Below are positions 18,841 to 29,182 of a stretch of DNA of 64,000 nt, one piece after another. Every line of letters begins with the position of its first letter. Position 1 is the stretch's first letter. Under the pieces are notes generated by a model. That model was not told where the DNA came from, ran no database searches, and saw only the letters and a list, made by a program, of their open reading frames with translations. The position numbers and the translations under genes were made by a program. Origin of the DNA: Spirochaetota bacterium (lineage in GTDB: Bacteria > Spirochaetota > UBA4802 > UB4802); the NCBI GenBank assembly GCA_029907515.1, contig JARYLT010000001.1, forward strand, positions 1 through 64,000, given 5' to 3'.

Positions 18841-19050
18841 ATGGATAATAAATATCGTTACATAGTAATAATAGCAGGGATAGTAGCGATAGTATATATA
18901 GTATTTCGCTATATTATCCCGCTATTATTTAAATTATTGGGTATAATTGTAAGTTTTGTTGCTTACAGTATTGCTATCGTGATAGCTATAGCAATTGTTA
19001 TACTTATCATTGGCTATGTAGCACGTATCTATAAAACTCATACTATGTAA
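18841..19050 (+). CDS. Small hydrophobic membrane protein
   Basis: Two TM-like stretches. Confidence 0.5.
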   Translation: MDNKYRYIVIIAGIVAIVYIVFRYIIPLLFKLLGIIVSFVAYSIAIVIAIAIVILIIGYVARIYKTHTM

Positions 19051-19171
19051 AAATAGTTGACGTATATAGAATAATAAGAGGGATATCATGCATATTTCTC
19101 TTTGCTAAGTAAACAGTTATTGATGATTTCAAAGCAGTGAGGAAACCTTACAAAATACCATAGTGATAGTA

Positions 19172-19321
19172 GGGGCTGTACCAAAAGAGGTCGTTGAGTA
19201 AATTTTGCAAACATTATATTGTAATACTCGCTCATTTCGATACAATTTTGCCACAAAATCTGGCAAAATTACTCAATGAGCGTTACGAAATTTGTATCGA
19301 AACTACTTTTAGGACAGCCCC
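19172..19321 (+). repeat. MITE-like element with terminal and nested inverted repeats
   Basis: Ends GGGGCTGTACCAAAAG and rc GGGGCTGTCCTAAAAG (14/16); inner AATTTTGCCA/TGGCAAAATT perfect hairpin; TCGATACAA/TTTGTATCGA pair; no ORF. Confidence 0.75.
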
Positions 19322-19391
19322 CTTGATGTAACAATAGATTACATTTTTTGAATGATATGCATGAAATCATGTTTTAGACGGAGTATATAGT

Positions 19392-21794
19392 GTGAAAGAA
19401 CAAATAAAAATCTGGCTGGATAAAACTAAGAACATCATCAATGTATATATCAACGATGTGCGTACATGGTTTTATGGTATTATTGCGGTATCAATCATTG
19501 GAGGACTGCTATTTGGATATATTGTAGCTCAGGTGCAGAATTGTCTGGGAATAGACAACCTGAAACGGTTTCAGCCAAGTGTTCCTACAAAACTGTATGA
19601 TGTTAATGGGGAACTTATTGCCGAGCTTTTCCAGGAAAAAAGAGATCTGGTGTCTTTTGATGAACTTCCAAAAACGCTTATCAAGGCATTTGTAGCAACT
19701 GAAGACCAGGACTTTTATGCACACATTGGCATAAGTCCTATGGCTATGGCTCGGGCAATGGTGAAAAATATTATCTCCTTAAAGATTGTTCAGGGTGGTT
19801 CTACCATCACACAGCAGCTTGCAAAACGGCTTTTTACTTCTGGAGAACGAACATTCACAAGAAAAGCACTGGAGCTTGTATTAACACTGCAAATAGAAAA
19901 ACGTTTCACCAAAGATGAAATTTTGGAGATGTACTTTAACCAGATATATTTAGGGCATGGCTGTTATGGCATTGCATCTGCAGCAGAATTATTTTTTAAT
20001 AAAGAAGTTAGGTTTTTGAGCCTGGCGGAAGGTAGTGTGTTAGCTGCGTTGCCTTCAGCACCTGGAAGGTATTCACCTTTTATGAATACACGCAATGCCT
20101 ATTATAAAAACTGGGATATTTTAAACAGGATGGTTGATTGTGGCTTTTTAACAAAGCAGAAGGCAGAAACAGTCTATACCTCTTTCTGGCCTCAATATGT
20201 AGATGCAATTAAAACAGAATTTCCTACAAAAACAGCGTATTCCAGAATAATTGATAATGCACCTTTTTTCACTGATTATGTCCGACAGATTTTGATTTCC
20301 CGGTATGGCAAGGATGTGGTATATAATGAAGGACTTCAGGTGTATACCACACTGAATTTGAAGCGTCAGCGTGCAGGAGAAAAATATTTAACAGAAGGCT
20401 TGATAAAACAAAATGAGGTATCAGCACGGGCAAACCAGTACATGTCAGGAGCTGTTGACAGGGGTTTATTTTCTGTATACCAGCAGTTGGGCATGCTTTT
20501 TAACCTTCCAAGAGTTATAGTAAAAAGTGATACCGAAACTATATTTAAAAAATTCATGGTAGATAACCTCCTTGATGAAATGGAGCTTGTATCGTTATTA
20601 TGCAATGCAGATGCCATTCATAATGATATAGAAAAATTTCATGTAGTGACCAGTGGCATTTCAACTTCTTTAAAGGTTGAAGGTGCTTTAATTGCAGTGG
20701 AACCAAAGACTGGCTATATCACCACAATGATTGGTGGTTCTGAATTTGCAGTAAGTAATCAGTATAACAGGGCAATTCAAGCACGACGCCAGCCTGGTTC
20801 AGCGTTCAAGCCTTTTGTGTATGGAGCTGGTATTGAATCTAAACTCATTAATGCTGCCATGGCATTGCCCGATGCACCAATTGTGGATATTGATGCACAG
20901 GGAAGCACCTGGAGCCCTGATAATTATGAAGGTGAGTTTTCCGGTATGGTGCATTTGCGAAGAGCTCTTGCTGCATCAATTAATGTCATCTCTGTACGTA
21001 TTTATGATATTATTGGTGCTGATACTATCATAGATTTTGCTTCAAGAGTATTAAAGGTTTCCCCAACACGATTTCATCCGGGGCCTTCACTGGCGTTGGG
21101 TAGTTCGGAACTGACTCCCTTTGAAATGGTGACCGGATATGCAATATATGCAAACCGGGGAAGGGATGTTATACCATTTGCAATACGGTATATTACTGAT
21201 AGAGATGGCAATGAGATAGAAAATATTGAAGAGGATATTGGCAACATCATTGCTGCTAAAGAAGCAGATGGATCAATACAGATAGTGCCTGAAAATGTTA
21301 ACTATGTCATGACTTCACTGCTGCAAAGCGTTGCTGAAAGCGGTACTCCTACTGAAGCACTGCGCGTTGTGGCAAAATTTGATAAAAAATGTGCTGGAAA
21401 AACTGGAACAACACAAAACTGGACAGATGCATGGTTTTGTGGATTTACGCCTGATATTGCTGCAGTAGTGTGGGTGGGGTATGATAAACCTTTTATGTCA
21501 CTGGGAAGGCATCAGGCAGGTGCAGCTGTAGCAGCGCCAATATGGGGCCATTACATGCGTGAAGTATATAATGGCATGCCCGATCCACAGTGGCCTGCTG
21601 CACCTAAGGATGTTTTTTATGGGGCAACCTGTAAATATTCAGGATGTGCACCGGGTCCAAATTGTAATGAGTTAATCAGCGATTTGATGATACCAGGTGG
21701 GACGCCAAAGTGTGTGTGTAATGGTGTTCATTATAAGATGAAATCAGTTTTTGAACGGTATATGGAAAAAGAGGGCCTGAAATACGAAGAATAG
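19392..21794 (+). CDS. Penicillin-binding protein 1A, bifunctional
   Basis: Transglycosylase ATEDQDFYAHIG..QGGSTITQQLAK; transpeptidase RQPGSAFKPF, KTGTTQNWTDAWFCGF. Confidence 0.95.
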   Translation: MKEQIKIWLDKTKNIINVYINDVRTWFYGIIAVSIIGGLLFGYIVAQVQNCLGIDNLKRFQPSVPTKLYDVNGELIAELFQEKRDLVSFDELPKTLIKAFVATEDQDFYAHIGISPMAMARAMVKNIISLKIVQGGSTITQQLAKRLFTSGERTFTRKALELVLTLQIEKRFTKDEILEMYFNQIYLGHGCYGIASAAELFFNKEVRFLSLAEGSVLAALPSAPGRYSPFMNTRNAYYKNWDILNRMVDCGFLTKQKAETVYTSFWPQYVDAIKTEFPTKTAYSRIIDNAPFFTDYVRQILISRYGKDVVYNEGLQVYTTLNLKRQRAGEKYLTEGLIKQNEVSARANQYMSGAVDRGLFSVYQQLGMLFNLPRVIVKSDTETIFKKFMVDNLLDEMELVSLLCNADAIHNDIEKFHVVTSGISTSLKVEGALIAVEPKTGYITTMIGGSEFAVSNQYNRAIQARRQPGSAFKPFVYGAGIESKLINAAMALPDAPIVDIDAQGSTWSPDNYEGEFSGMVHLRRALAASINVISVRIYDIIGADTIIDFASRVLKVSPTRFHPGPSLALGSSELTPFEMVTGYAIYANRGRDVIPFAIRYITDRDGNEIENIEEDIGNIIAAKEADGSIQIVPENVNYVMTSLLQSVAESGTPTEALRVVAKFDKKCAGKTGTTQNWTDAWFCGFTPDIAAVVWVGYDKPFMSLGRHQAGAAVAAPIWGHYMREVYNGMPDPQWPAAPKDVFYGATCKYSGCAPGPNCNELISDLMIPGGTPKCVCNGVHYKMKSVFERYMEKEGLKYEE

Positions 21795-21935
21795 TATTTT
21801 AAAAAATGGCAACAATGCTCCTGCCTATCGCATAAAAATAAAATATTTTATTCTTGATTTTATAATTTTTGTGTGCTACTATTAATAGCTTGTAGGTTAT
21901 ATTATTGCGGGTTAATTTACATATGAGGGTATCCT

Positions 21936-22415
21936 ATGTTTAAAGTGGGTGATAAGGTTGTTTATCCTTTGCATGGGGTTGGCATTATAGAGGCTATCGA
22001 AAAAAAAGTAGTATTAAGTAAACGGAATGAATTTTACATTATAACCATTATTAATAGTGGGATGAAGGTAATGATTCCCACTGAGAAAGCTGAATCAATA
22101 GGGTTACGCAAGGTTATTGCCAAAAAAGACGTTACCAAAGTGTTGAACCTGCTGAAGAAATCAGATGTTGAAACCGAAGATGACTGGAAGATCAGGTATC
22201 AGAATAATGTGGATAAGATTAAAAGTGGGTCAATTTTTGCAGTAGCCGAAGTTGCGCGGGACCTGTACAAGCGTGGGAAGGATAAGGAGCTTTCTATAAT
22301 GGAACGAAAACTGTATGAAAATGCTTACCAGCTTATGATACATGAGATAGCCCTGGCAAAGGATATCGATGTTGATGAGGCTGGCAATCTGGTATCCGAA
22401 GCGTTATCCTCATAA
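21936..22415 (+). CDS. CarD/CdnL-type transcription regulator
   Basis: FKVGDKVVYPLHGVGIIEAIEKK...MKVMIPTEKAESIGLR. Confidence 0.93.
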   Translation: MFKVGDKVVYPLHGVGIIEAIEKKVVLSKRNEFYIITIINSGMKVMIPTEKAESIGLRKVIAKKDVTKVLNLLKKSDVETEDDWKIRYQNNVDKIKSGSIFAVAEVARDLYKRGKDKELSIMERKLYENAYQLMIHEIALAKDIDVDEAGNLVSEALSS

Positions 22416-22554
22416 ACTACCTGCAGTATTATAACCTGTATACTCGCAAATATTTACGTTTTATTGTATCCTGCATCACTATATTGTTATTATATTATTA
22501 ATGTAATAGAATGGGTATAATATTATTTTAAAAAAATAAAGGAGTTCAAAGGCT

Positions 22555-23556
22555 ATGATAGCTATTATACGGATGTTATTCATTGTTACCTCGGCGCTAT
22601 TTTCTGGCTTGTTTTTTTCCCAGTATTCACTGCAGGCAGCAGTTATTGCTGCAGTTATTGCTTCGGTGGGAGCACTGATATTTATTATTGCTGTTGAGTA
22701 TATTTCACACACCATCTCCACACGTATGGTTATTGCTGCGCTGGTTGGAGTTTTCATTGGGCTTATATTTGCCCACCTTCTGGTAATAGCATTTGTTTCA
22801 ATTCCACTTACTATACAGCCGTCAACAGTTAAGCTTATCAGTGCTATCATATACCATGTAGTGGGGTATGCTACTGTTTTATTCTTTGTTATTAATTGTG
22901 ATGATATTGCAATTTTTGATACGATAGTTCCGGTGAAACGGGAAGAAGGACATGATGGGGCTTCATATAAAATACTTGATACCAGCGTTATTATAGATGG
23001 CAGGATTTCTGATATATGTGATACGGGGTTTATAGAGGGTATACTGGTTATTCCTAACTTTGTGTTAAATGAATTGCAGATGATAGCAGATTCAGCTGAT
23101 TCTATCAAGCGTAACAGAGGAAGGAGAGGCCTGGATATTTTAAATAAGATGCAAAAGGACCAGCGTATCCTTGTGAAGATATCCGATGTGGATTTCCCGG
23201 AAGTCAATGAAGTTGATGCCAAATTGGTGAAATTAGCCAAGCTAATGAATGCAAAAATCATTACCAATGATTTTAATCTTAATAAAGTTGCTGAATTTCA
23301 CGGAGTAAAGGTACTGAATATAAATCAGCTTTCTAATGCACTCAAACCCATAGTATTGCCTGGTGAAGAAATGGCAGTATCCCTTATCAAAGAAGGCAAA
23401 GATCCCAATCAGGCGATTGGATACTTAGATGATGGAACAATGGTTGTCGTTGAAAATGGAAGATCAAGGCTCAATTCAAATGTTGATGTAATTGTAACAT
23501 CGGTTTTACAGACAACTGCAGGGAGAATGATATTTGCCAGGATCAAAGAAGACTGA
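22555..23556 (+). CDS. Membrane PIN/TRAM-domain protein (YacL-like)
   Basis: N-terminal TM helices; [25 protein letters not shown]-terminal TRAM-like region. Confidence 0.92.
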   Translation: MIAIIRMLFIVTSALFSGLFFSQYSLQAAVIAAVIASVGALIFIIAVEYISHTISTRMVIAALVGVFIGLIFAHLLVIAFVSIPLTIQPSTVKLISAIIYHVVGYATVLFFVINCDDIAIFDTIVPVKREEGHDGASYKILDTSVIIDGRISDICDTGFIEGILVIPNFVLNELQMIADSADSIKRNRGRRGLDILNKMQKDQRILVKISDVDFPEVNEVDAKLVKLAKLMNAKIITNDFNLNKVAEFHGVKVLNINQLSNALKPIVLPGEEMAVSLIKEGKDPNQAIGYLDDGTMVVVENGRSRLNSNVDVIVTSVLQTTAGRMIFARIKED

Positions 23557-24118
23557 TGCAACAATAGTTGCGTTGTGTGGAAGCCCCCATACGCAGGGCA
23601 ATACTGCTACTGCACTGCGGTTATTATTTAATGAACTATCGGGTACATCAAAAAGAATATATTTTGCCTATAAGCTGGCTGTTCAGCCCTGCACTGGGTG
23701 TGGATACTGTAGCAGGAAGTTTGGATGTATTTTTGACGATGCAATGAATGAACTATATGATACCCTGCAACGTGCTCATGTAATCATCATTGCTTCACCG
23801 TTATATTTTTCACACCTTCCTTCACCGTTGAAATCCATTATTGATCGCTGTCAGGTTTTGTGGGAATATTATAATCGGGGTAATAAACCGCTCCACCTGC
23901 AATATGGGTTTGCATTGTTGCTTGGCGCAGGGAACTATAGCAATATGTTCGTGCCATCGGTGATTACATTACGACATTATTTTAATTCACTTAACTATCG
24001 CTTTGATGAAAAAAAGTATTTACTGTTGTCTGATATAAATAACAAAAAAGATATAAGAAATGACGATATTACTAAAAAGATTACTGCTGCTGCTAACTAT
24101 ATTCAAAAATTGTTATAA
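23534..24118 (+). CDS. NADPH-dependent FMN reductase / flavodoxin-fold
   Basis: [48 protein letters not shown]. Confidence 0.88.
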   Translation: MPGSKKTDATIVALCGSPHTQGNTATALRLLFNELSGTSKRIYFAYKLAVQPCTGCGYCSRKFGCIFDDAMNELYDTLQRAHVIIIASPLYFSHLPSPLKSIIDRCQVLWEYYNRGNKPLHLQYGFALLLGAGNYSNMFVPSVITLRHYFNSLNYRFDEKKYLLLSDINNKKDIRNDDITKKITAAANYIQKLL

Positions 24119-24130
24119 AAAGAGGGAAGT

Positions 24131-25375
24131 ATGAAATTATATGTTACATTGACCTTTTCCTGCACCAGCGAGGATCTGGCGTTGTTTGTTAAAAAGGTTG
24201 TTGAATCAGGATGTTCAATCCGCAGTATTAATTATATATCCTCAGAAGGAAATTATGCTACCTATAAAGCTGATCTTATGTATACAGATAGAAAAATTTT
24301 TAAGGAAAAAATTTTAAGCTGGGTATCTAAGGAAACCACATTGATTGACTGCAGTGATATTATGTCAAAAGGCATTGCAGGCGGTTTGCTCAAGGTATCC
24401 AGCAAGATACCGTTTGATTCAGCTGGTGAATTTGAGGGTAAAATTCTTGGTTATATTGAAATACTTAAAGATAATCTAATTACGGAAGAATCACGCAAAC
24501 TTACAGGGATGTCCAGCAATTGTGGTATGATTATTCTGACAGAAGATAGTCAACAGATACAGCCAAAGGAAATATATCATTATATTCTGATAGAAAGGGA
24601 CTCACTGGTATTGAGTCATTGCAGCACACTGAATCCTCAGCCACTTTTAATGCGATACAGGACAAAAGAGGATATACTGAAAATTGTAGATTCCGTTTCC
24701 ACTAATTATGCTTTGATGCGAATTGCCATGCCTGATACATTTCAGGAAGTTTCACTTTTTCACCAGATGGATGAAATTCAGAGTCTGGTTTTAAGCAGGG
24801 AATATGATGAGATTCCCCTTTATTGCCTCATTAAGATTATGAATATTTTAAAACGCCATCATGTCTCACTGGCTGATTCAGTAATTGGGATTGCTGGGAT
24901 TACAACCTCATCCCTGCGTTTAACTCGACTGTTATATGGGATTGGATGCAGCAAAGTACTGGGGTTTGATACAAGTGAAGTAAATCTTTACCATTTTGAA
25001 AAGGAAAAAGGTATTGCGACAAACATTGATAATGTTTTTGAAAATGCGGATGTTGTATTATTTATGTCTGATTGTTGTACCAGTGAAGATTTTTATAAGT
25101 TGGGGAAAGGCCAGATTGTGTTAATTAATCCAGCTATACATTTTGATACGCTGGTATTTCAGGAAAGAGGTTTAAAAGATTATGAATTACTCATTACTGA
25201 AAATTCTTATCTGCTGCTACCTGGCCTGGCTGAAAAAATGATACAGGGACAGATACATTCCCTAAATGATGAGCAATTGATAGCCATAGGTAAATCATTA
25301 TATGGAGCAAATCTTGATATTGACAGTGCTGAAAATATGTACAGTATTACAGAAACCATACAAAAAGTATCATAG
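24131..25375 (+). CDS. ACT-like domain plus degenerate malic-enzyme-like Rossmann domain
   Basis: IGIAGITTSSLRLTRLLYGIGCSKVLGFDTS...ADVVLFMS...VLINPAIHF...LLPGLAEKMIQGQIHSLNDEQLIAIGKSL. Confidence 0.45.
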   Translation: MKLYVTLTFSCTSEDLALFVKKVVESGCSIRSINYISSEGNYATYKADLMYTDRKIFKEKILSWVSKETTLIDCSDIMSKGIAGGLLKVSSKIPFDSAGEFEGKILGYIEILKDNLITEESRKLTGMSSNCGMIILTEDSQQIQPKEIYHYILIERDSLVLSHCSTLNPQPLLMRYRTKEDILKIVDSVSTNYALMRIAMPDTFQEVSLFHQMDEIQSLVLSREYDEIPLYCLIKIMNILKRHHVSLADSVIGIAGITTSSLRLTRLLYGIGCSKVLGFDTSEVNLYHFEKEKGIATNIDNVFENADVVLFMSDCCTSEDFYKLGKGQIVLINPAIHFDTLVFQERGLKDYELLITENSYLLLPGLAEKMIQGQIHSLNDEQLIAIGKSLYGANLDIDSAENMYSITETIQKVS

Positions 25376-25380
25376 TACAT

Positions 25381-26109
25381 TTACGGATACAGTATATACC
25401 AGGTAATATTCTTATATTTCAACAAACTGATATTGTATTTTTTCCCTGATATATTAATTGAAGATTTTTTTAATGTATCTTCATCAAGCTTCAATGTCCC
25501 TCGTTGAATTATGTTAAATATAACCTCACCGTTAGTTTCAGCAATTATTGAATCAGCAGGCAATATGTCATAAAACTTGTTCTGATTGATCAGCCCAATA
25601 CAGAATCCCTTGTTTCTATCATCTAATTGTATAGGGTAACATACACAAAAACTGTAATTGCCTGACATAGGAGGATACTCAAAGGGTTTAAAAATAGCTA
25701 TATCATCATACGGAAGATTTGAGACAAAGTAATATAACACGGGAGATAGTTGCGATAATCTTCTGCCATAAAGATCAATATTTTTCATGGAATAAAGTAT
25801 TGTATAAGAGCTATTGATTATAATCAGATCATCATAGAATTGTTCTGTTACATTGCTTATCATCTCGCTTATATGCTCGTATTCAAGCAGATAATACTTA
25901 CGCCCACCATTATCCATGTTCAGAAGATGTGTGAGATTGGCAATAAGTTCATGTTTTTGAATAATAGTTATAGCATTACTCATATCATTAATATAGGGGG
26001 AAAACAAAGCTGAAATAAGCAGTACTTCAGATTTTGTTATTGTTTTTGTACTACAAGATAGTAAATATAAAATCATTAATACGGATACGCAGAGATTTCT
26101 TATCTTCAT
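25381..26109 (-). CDS. Lipoprotein with possible Cache/PAS-like sensor domain
   Basis: MKIRNLCVSVLMILYLLSCSTK lipobox; DLIIINSSYTILYSMKNIDLYGRRLSQL... Confidence 0.6.
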   Translation of the reverse strand: MKIRNLCVSVLMILYLLSCSTKTITKSEVLLISALFSPYINDMSNAITIIQKHELIANLTHLLNMDNGGRKYYLLEYEHISEMISNVTEQFYDDLIIINSSYTILYSMKNIDLYGRRLSQLSPVLYYFVSNLPYDDIAIFKPFEYPPMSGNYSFCVCYPIQLDDRNKGFCIGLINQNKFYDILPADSIIAETNGEVIFNIIQRGTLKLDEDTLKKSSINISGKKYNISLLKYKNITWYILYP

Positions 26110-26487
26110 ATACTTTTGTGAATGGACATTATAATTTACTTTTTTAAAGCTCTCATTTAATAATCGGTTTATATTTGGGTAATCACAATTATAAAATAAT
26201 TTTTTACTATGGATATAGTAGAAATTCTAATAATGAGTTAGTTATATATAGTATTGATTATAAGTCATTGCTATAGTGGGAAAGGTGATATTCCTTTTAA
26301 ATATTATAAATATAATTGACAAATTATATAAAGTTTATTGTTTTAATTCAAAATAAAGATTATAAATGAATCAACAAAAAGATAAAAAATCAGAAATAAA
26401 TAAAAGTTATAACTATAGATTATTACAACAGTTATGTTTTAAATAAAAGATAAAAGATAAAAAAAGAAAAAGGAAGGAATTGTTGCC

Positions 26488-27507
26488 ATGGTAAAAGATA
26501 TTATTGTTTTTTACTATCTTCCTGTTAGTATTTTTATTTCCTATTGTTGCTGTACAATTATTACCACAACTATATATGCAATAAAGAAAAACAATGTAAT
26601 TGTGCCAGTTTTGATATTATGTATAGCACTGATGTTTGTTTCATTAATGTATGTATATCCTTTTTATGTATATTTTTTTATACCTCATTATGTGGATACC
26701 ATTGTAACCATTTTTATTGGGATTTATTGTTTATTAGTGGCAGTACCCACTTATGGGGATAGTATCCATTATTTTCTTAGTAACATGTATTCGATTATTG
26801 GTAAAAGTATAATCATATTATTAATTATTATTTTTACAAATAATGTTTATGATCAACAAAAAATTATAATCCCCAGTGTTGACATGATTCTTTCTTTTAG
26901 CGTTCTTTTTGTAAAGCCAGAGAATTCAACATGTTTAAGAATACATTACCCGCATAGGGAATCATTCCTGATACTGGTTTTAATAGCAATTGGTTATTGC
27001 ATACTATTTATGGATAGTTGTATTCTGATGCCTTCACTTCTTGTTTTTGCTGTACTATCGGTATCTATAATCAGTTTTATAGCAAAGTTTTTAATCAATT
27101 TATGTAATAATAGTAACCATGAATACATTGGAATATATAATGAGCAATTATATACAACAGAAAAATATAAAGCATTAATCAAAATAATTAAAGAACATGT
27201 TAATGAGTACTATAACTCACCCATTGATAGGTATACCATTGCACTGCAATGTGAAATGCATCCTGATTACATATCTAAAGTCTTCAAAAGTGAAGAAGGA
27301 ATAACCATTAATAAATATATACAAATTGTACGCCTGGAAAAAGCTTATCATTTATTATTGTATTCTGACAAAAAAATAATTGAAGTTGCTTTTGATGTAG
27401 GTTATGACAATTTAGCCACATTTTACCGACATTTTGTAAAGCACTTTAAAAAATCACCTCAACAAATTAGAAAGAGCAACCCGATGGATGAAATGACTGT
27501 TATATAA
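26488..27507 (+). CDS. AraC-family regulator with polytopic membrane N-terminus
   Basis: Multiple hydrophobic helices, then YTIALQCEMHPDYISKVFKSEEGITINKYIQIVRLEKAYHLL..IIEVAFDVGYDNLATFYRHFVKHFKKSPQQIRK. Confidence 0.9.
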   Translation: MVKDIIVFYYLPVSIFISYCCCTIITTTIYAIKKNNVIVPVLILCIALMFVSLMYVYPFYVYFFIPHYVDTIVTIFIGIYCLLVAVPTYGDSIHYFLSNMYSIIGKSIIILLIIIFTNNVYDQQKIIIPSVDMILSFSVLFVKPENSTCLRIHYPHRESFLILVLIAIGYCILFMDSCILMPSLLVFAVLSVSIISFIAKFLINLCNNSNHEYIGIYNEQLYTTEKYKALIKIIKEHVNEYYNSPIDRYTIALQCEMHPDYISKVFKSEEGITINKYIQIVRLEKAYHLLLYSDKKIIEVAFDVGYDNLATFYRHFVKHFKKSPQQIRKSNPMDEMTVI

Positions 27508-28927
27508 CAGCACTGGTTTTTGATTGGGTGAATGATTTTTTCCTGCTGGCACAATAGTATTGATATGATATCTGTAATGCACGAACCGCTTCCTCAGGTG
27601 ATTCAAAACTGGGAATAGAATATGCAGTGCGTACTTTTAGTATACGGTCAACTGCATTGGGTATGTATATACCTGCAGGTTTATCATATTCTTTACATAA
27701 CTTCATCAGTTCAAGAATACCATCAATAACAACTTGCTGCCATACATTAGGTACTGCACAGATGCCATCAATTTCATCTGACGATAAAAGATTAGTAAAA
27801 ATATCAATGAATGTCTGCAGTGATAACGTTGGCCCTAAATCTATTGGATTTGAAACATTATAGAGTTTACCACACTGAGAAATTCTTTGCTGTAGTTCAC
27901 CTGATAGTGTAGGTATTTCAAAGCCAGCTTCAACAAGCAAATCAGAGGTTATGCCGCCAAAAGCACCTGAATTGGTAAAAATTGCTATGCGTTTGCCTTT
28001 GAGCAAAGGCATGGTGGTAAAGATCTTTGGCATGGAATGCAATTCACTTATGGCTTTACAGCGAATAATGCCTACCTGCCTGCATGCTGCATCAAAAATT
28101 ATATCGTTATTTGCCATGCCAGCAGTATGTGACATGGCAGCCTTTGCACCTTCGCTGGTCCTGCCAACTTTATATACCAGAATGGGGATTGATGAGCGTT
28201 TTGCAGCTTCAAGAAATCGTTTACCATTTTTGATGCTCTCAAGATACATGCCAATAACTTTTGTTCCATCGGTATTAAAGTAATCTATACAGTCAGCTTC
28301 GTCGATATCTTCTTTATTGCCAATGCTCATCATTTTATTGACATTGACAATGTCGCTCCGCAATGAGTCCATTATGAGTACGCCAACTCCGCCACTCTGT
28401 ATAACATAGGAAATATCACCGGGGCGTTCAAACACACCATCGTATTCACCGGGACGTGCTCCAAAAAAGCAACAGAACCGGTTATGTGCATTTAATGTGC
28501 CAAGACAGTTTGGGCCTATGAAACGTATATTGTATTGCCTGGCAATTTCATTTACCTGTTGCTGCAGTTTTCTCCCATATTCGCCTTCTTCAGTAAAACC
28601 AGCAGTTTCAATGATAACTGCCTGTATGCCTTTTTTCCCACATTCTTCCATTACATCAGGCACAGCAGGAGCAGGAGTAAGGATAATAGCTAAATCAACA
28701 TCATGAGGTATTTCTAAAAGGCTTTTGTAGCCCTTACAGCCTTTAACGTCTTCCCCTTTACGGTTTATTGCATAGATTTTTGCATCATAATTAAGAAATG
28801 TGAGGTATTCACAGATTGTAGCACCTAAATTAAATGGTTTATTGGAAGCACCTATTACAGCAATTGACCGTGGGTTAAAAAAAGCATCCATAGATAGCTC
28901 CATTATAATGTAGTATTTGTATGACAA
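27500..28927 (-). CDS. ADP-forming acyl/acetyl-CoA synthetase alpha-type subunit (CoA-binding and succinyl-CoA ligase-like)
   Basis: FFNPRSIAVIGASNKPFNLGATI; IRFIGPNCLGTLN; KAAMSHTAGMA. Confidence 0.88.
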   Translation of the reverse strand: MSYKYYIIMELSMDAFFNPRSIAVIGASNKPFNLGATICEYLTFLNYDAKIYAINRKGEDVKGCKGYKSLLEIPHDVDLAIILTPAPAVPDVMEECGKKGIQAVIIETAGFTEEGEYGRKLQQQVNEIARQYNIRFIGPNCLGTLNAHNRFCCFFGARPGEYDGVFERPGDISYVIQSGGVGVLIMDSLRSDIVNVNKMMSIGNKEDIDEADCIDYFNTDGTKVIGMYLESIKNGKRFLEAAKRSSIPILVYKVGRTSEGAKAAMSHTAGMANNDIIFDAACRQVGIIRCKAISELHSMPKIFTTMPLLKGKRIAIFTNSGAFGGITSDLLVEAGFEIPTLSGELQQRISQCGKLYNVSNPIDLGPTLSLQTFIDIFTNLLSSDEIDGICAVPNVWQQVVIDGILELMKLCKEYDKPAGIYIPNAVDRILKVRTAYSIPSFESPEEAVRALQISYQYYCASRKKSFTQSKTSAVI

Positions 28928-29182
28928 CTTACAAAATATGGTATTTTTATCAATAAAAAAAATATAGTTATTTTATATTATTTTTTATAATTTTGTGACA
29001 AAGGGGAATTATTATATACTGTATATATTGCCTAAATGTTTCAGAAAAAAAATGATAGCAATTATCTTCATCGTTATAAGCAAAAAAGATGAATAATGCA
29101 TTATTGTATATTAAAAAGCATTTTTATGAGTGATTATTTCAAATATAATACCCTTTTATATTTTTAATACGTGTATTGATTG

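Noticed and set aside
22479-23267. 262-aa antisense ORF opposite the PIN/TRAM gene
   Set aside because: Low-complexity Ser/Ile/Thr translation typical of the antisense of a real CDS; the plus strand has a clear conserved protein.
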